Source of the DNA: a virus
Strand: one strand, 5' to 3'
Virus record (IMG/VR): IMGVR_UViG_3300047550_001654
Location: 1-33,091 of that record
DNA length: 33,091 nt
In this document: positions 31,885 through 33,091 of the stretch, in pieces
How positions within the stretch are numbered: position 1 is the first letter of the stretch
Layout of the letters: every line of letters begins with the position of its first letter
Made by a program: the position numbers and the translations under genes
Notes under the pieces: generated by a model
What the model saw: the letters and a program-made list of their open reading frames with translations, nothing else
The model's database searches: none
What the model was told of the DNA's origin: nothing

Positions 31885-32096
31885 TGGAATACTGCGCTGA
31901 GATCGAGAGAAAGATTAAAAAAGGGCTTATGGTTCGTTGCGAGTGCGGTCGCGCTCATTTCGGTAAGACTGAGAAGTGCCAACAATGTAGCAAAGTAAAA
32001 TGCCAATCCTGCGGTAAGGGTTACATCAAGGGTACGACTAAGCTATGTATTGCTTGCGAGCGTAAAAGACTGCGCAAGATCGCTAACGGCTTCTAA
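31884..32096 (+). CDS. Zinc-ribbon protein
   Basis: 70 residues with nine cysteines. C19xC21 with C32xxC35, and C40xxC43 with C55xxC58, form two possible zinc sites. The end is basic (RKRLRKIANGF). Such small zinc ribbons may bind DNA, RNA or RNA polymerase. It starts as TAATG on the previous gene and is the last of the plus arm. Its stop lies inside the end of the converging fibre gene. Confidence 0.7.
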   Translation: MEYCAEIERKIKKGLMVRCECGRAHFGKTEKCQQCSKVKCQSCGKGYIKGTTKLCIACERKRLRKIANGF

Positions 32097-32631
32097 GCAG
32101 AATCTCTACAGCGAATCCCTCTGATGGCTTAGCTTGCTTATCAAGGAAGTTAAACCGCAGAACATCATTAGCATTAAGCTGAGTAGAGGATAGAACCGGC
32201 ACAGTCGTCCCTGCCGAGGCGTAAATAGTCGAAGCTACTGGAAGGTGCTCGGTAATGATTGAGGCGTTGTTACCGCTTGAAAATGGGATCTTAGGTCGAG
32301 TGGTAAAAATAGTGGACCACGCTCCACCTGGCTGCTGCTTTTCGATATCGCACTCGCTAGTCCCTGATGTACCGGCAGTTTTATTATATACCCTGATCTT
32401 AACGATTTCGCAGTCGAATGGAACTAGAAGCTCTTTATCCATCGAGTATTCTGGGCTAGATGTGATCCAGTAAGAACCATTAGCAATCCAGTGAAGTGAG
32501 TACCAAGTCTCGTCTAGCATCTTGTTTAAAGAGCCTCCGAACTTAGTCATCGTTGCTTCAGATGCTGCCGCTCCAGTTTGTACATCTTCCTCGTAAATTT
32601 TCTGCTTTAAGTTACTAACAAAAGTAGCCAT
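32083..32631 (-). CDS. Small virion protein, last gene of the minus arm
   Basis: 182 residues. The N-terminal 45 residues are helical, the rest is beta-rich (SLHWIANGSYWITSSPEYSM, then LVPFDCEIVKIRVYNK) and ends NFLDKQAKPSEGFAVEILLR. That is the plan of a tail-tip or fibre-anchored jelly roll. AAGGAG precedes the ATG, 9 nt after the stop of the hub gene. It faces the zinc-ribbon gene and shares its last 14 nt with it. Confidence 0.65.
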   Translation of the reverse strand: MATFVSNLKQKIYEEDVQTGAAASEATMTKFGGSLNKMLDETWYSLHWIANGSYWITSSPEYSMDKELLVPFDCEIVKIRVYNKTAGTSGTSECDIEKQQPGGAWSTIFTTRPKIPFSSGNNASIITEHLPVASTIYASAGTTVPVLSSTQLNANDVLRFNFLDKQAKPSEGFAVEILLRSR

Positions 32632-32640
32632 ATAATCTCC

Positions 32641-33091
32641 TTATACCCACGCGTAAGGCGCGCCTTGATCAATCTTAAACCCAATCATCTCCACACTATA
32701 TCCAGCATTGGCTACAAAGCCAAAGTCCCCAGAAACAAATACCTCATTGGTAAGCGTATCAACAAATAAGACCTTATGAGTATTGGCCTTGGTATCGTCT
32801 GAGTAGTCTGGGCTATGAACTCTTACAATTGTATTCTCGAAAAACTTATCAATATCAGCAGGCGAAACATAGAATGAGCTAGAACCATAAGTCGGAGCGC
32901 CGGCAGGGATAATCACTGAAGGAGTCCAGAACGGATGGACTGCTTTATAAATTCCATCAGCTCCAGCGTTAAGCTCATCGTAATCTGGCACGTCTACAAT
33001 ATCGGTAGCTATCGGAGCACTTGCAAGAGGAGGAGATACGATCATTAAATTTTCGTCCTCTTCATCGAACTTAATAAGCTTAGTGTATTGG
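32641..33091 (-). CDS. C-terminal part of the tail hub/baseplate-like protein, cut by the right edge
   Basis: The frame is open from the right edge to TAA at 32641 and ends GAPYAWV. Its protein matches the end of the gene at 1-2742 except for two residues. If the ends join, this is the last part of that gene; the two codons Trp-Val and the stop are only present here. An internal Met at 33045 is not a start. A separate second copy of the gene is the alternative. Confidence 0.85.
   Translation of the reverse strand, partial: QYTKLIKFDEEDENLMIVSPPLASAPIATDIVDVPDYDELNAGADGIYKAVHPFWTPSVIIPAGAPTYGSSSFYVSPADIDKFFENTIVRVHSPDYSDDTKANTHKVLFVDTLTNEVFVSGDFGFVANAGYSVEMIGFKIDQGAPYAWV
32650..33091. repeat. 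Right copy of the imperfect 442-bp terminal overlap
   Basis: This copy matches 1-442 without gaps, with about 21 single-base differences, most of them silent. See the left copy for the interpretation. Because the copies are not identical, it is not a copied terminal repeat kept in step by replication. Confidence 0.9.

Noticed and set aside
32650-33091. Classical direct terminal repeats of a linear phage genome
   Set aside because: Such repeats are copied together and stay identical; about 5% divergence does not fit.

Overview
The window is a nearly complete genome of a tailed double-stranded DNA phage, most likely a siphovirus. It has a tail-tube protein, a tape-measure protein, a frameshifted tail-assembly chaperone and a terminator-like protein, but no sheath. 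I see no integrase, excisionase or repressor, so a strictly lytic life is likely. Lipoprotein signals next to the endolysin and a TIGR02594-type endolysin suggest a Gram-negative host. I cannot name the host. The first 442 bases reappear, about 95% identical, as the last 442 bases, inside the same open reading frame. The simplest reading is a circular or circularly permuted genome of about 32,649 bp with strain variation at the seam.

Layout. The minus-strand arm (27341 down to 1, then wrapping to 32649-32083) holds most genes in one order. First come a replication initiator-like protein and a zinc-knuckle partner, then a tRNA-like gene, a few small genes, a VRR-NUC nuclease and a lipoprotein. 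Next is a ParB-methyltransferase fusion, followed by the head module (terS, terL, portal, two tail-completion-like proteins, scaffold, capsid). A block of fibre-like genes follows, then the tail module (connector-like protein with an EF-hand loop, terminator-like protein, tail tube, chaperones G and GT, tape measure, distal tail protein). The arm ends with a long receptor-binding fibre, a lysis cassette and a 916-residue tail hub or baseplate-like protein. Most neighbours overlap as ATGA, GTGA or TAATG, so translation is tightly coupled.

The plus-strand arm (27570-32096) holds short early genes: a DUF736-like protein with an SSB-type acidic tail, an AT-rich Dam-like methylase, a small HExxH protein, a calcineurin-like phosphoesterase with an N-terminal homing-endonuclease-associated repeat, an ERF-type annealing protein, and several unknown proteins. 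The arms diverge from a 27.35-27.57 kb control region with AT-rich promoter-like sequence, a compound stem-loop and a strong plus-strand terminator. They converge tail to tail at 32.09 kb with overlapping stops.

The least ordinary features are RNA or DNA structures. They are a nested GNRA stem-loop RNA at 28.4 kb, tandem hairpins with a possible Shine-Dalgarno switch at 31.4 kb, a tRNA with an intact core but a deviant anticodon loop at 26.0 kb, and a cluster of iterons and palindromes inside the initiator gene at 27.0 kb.
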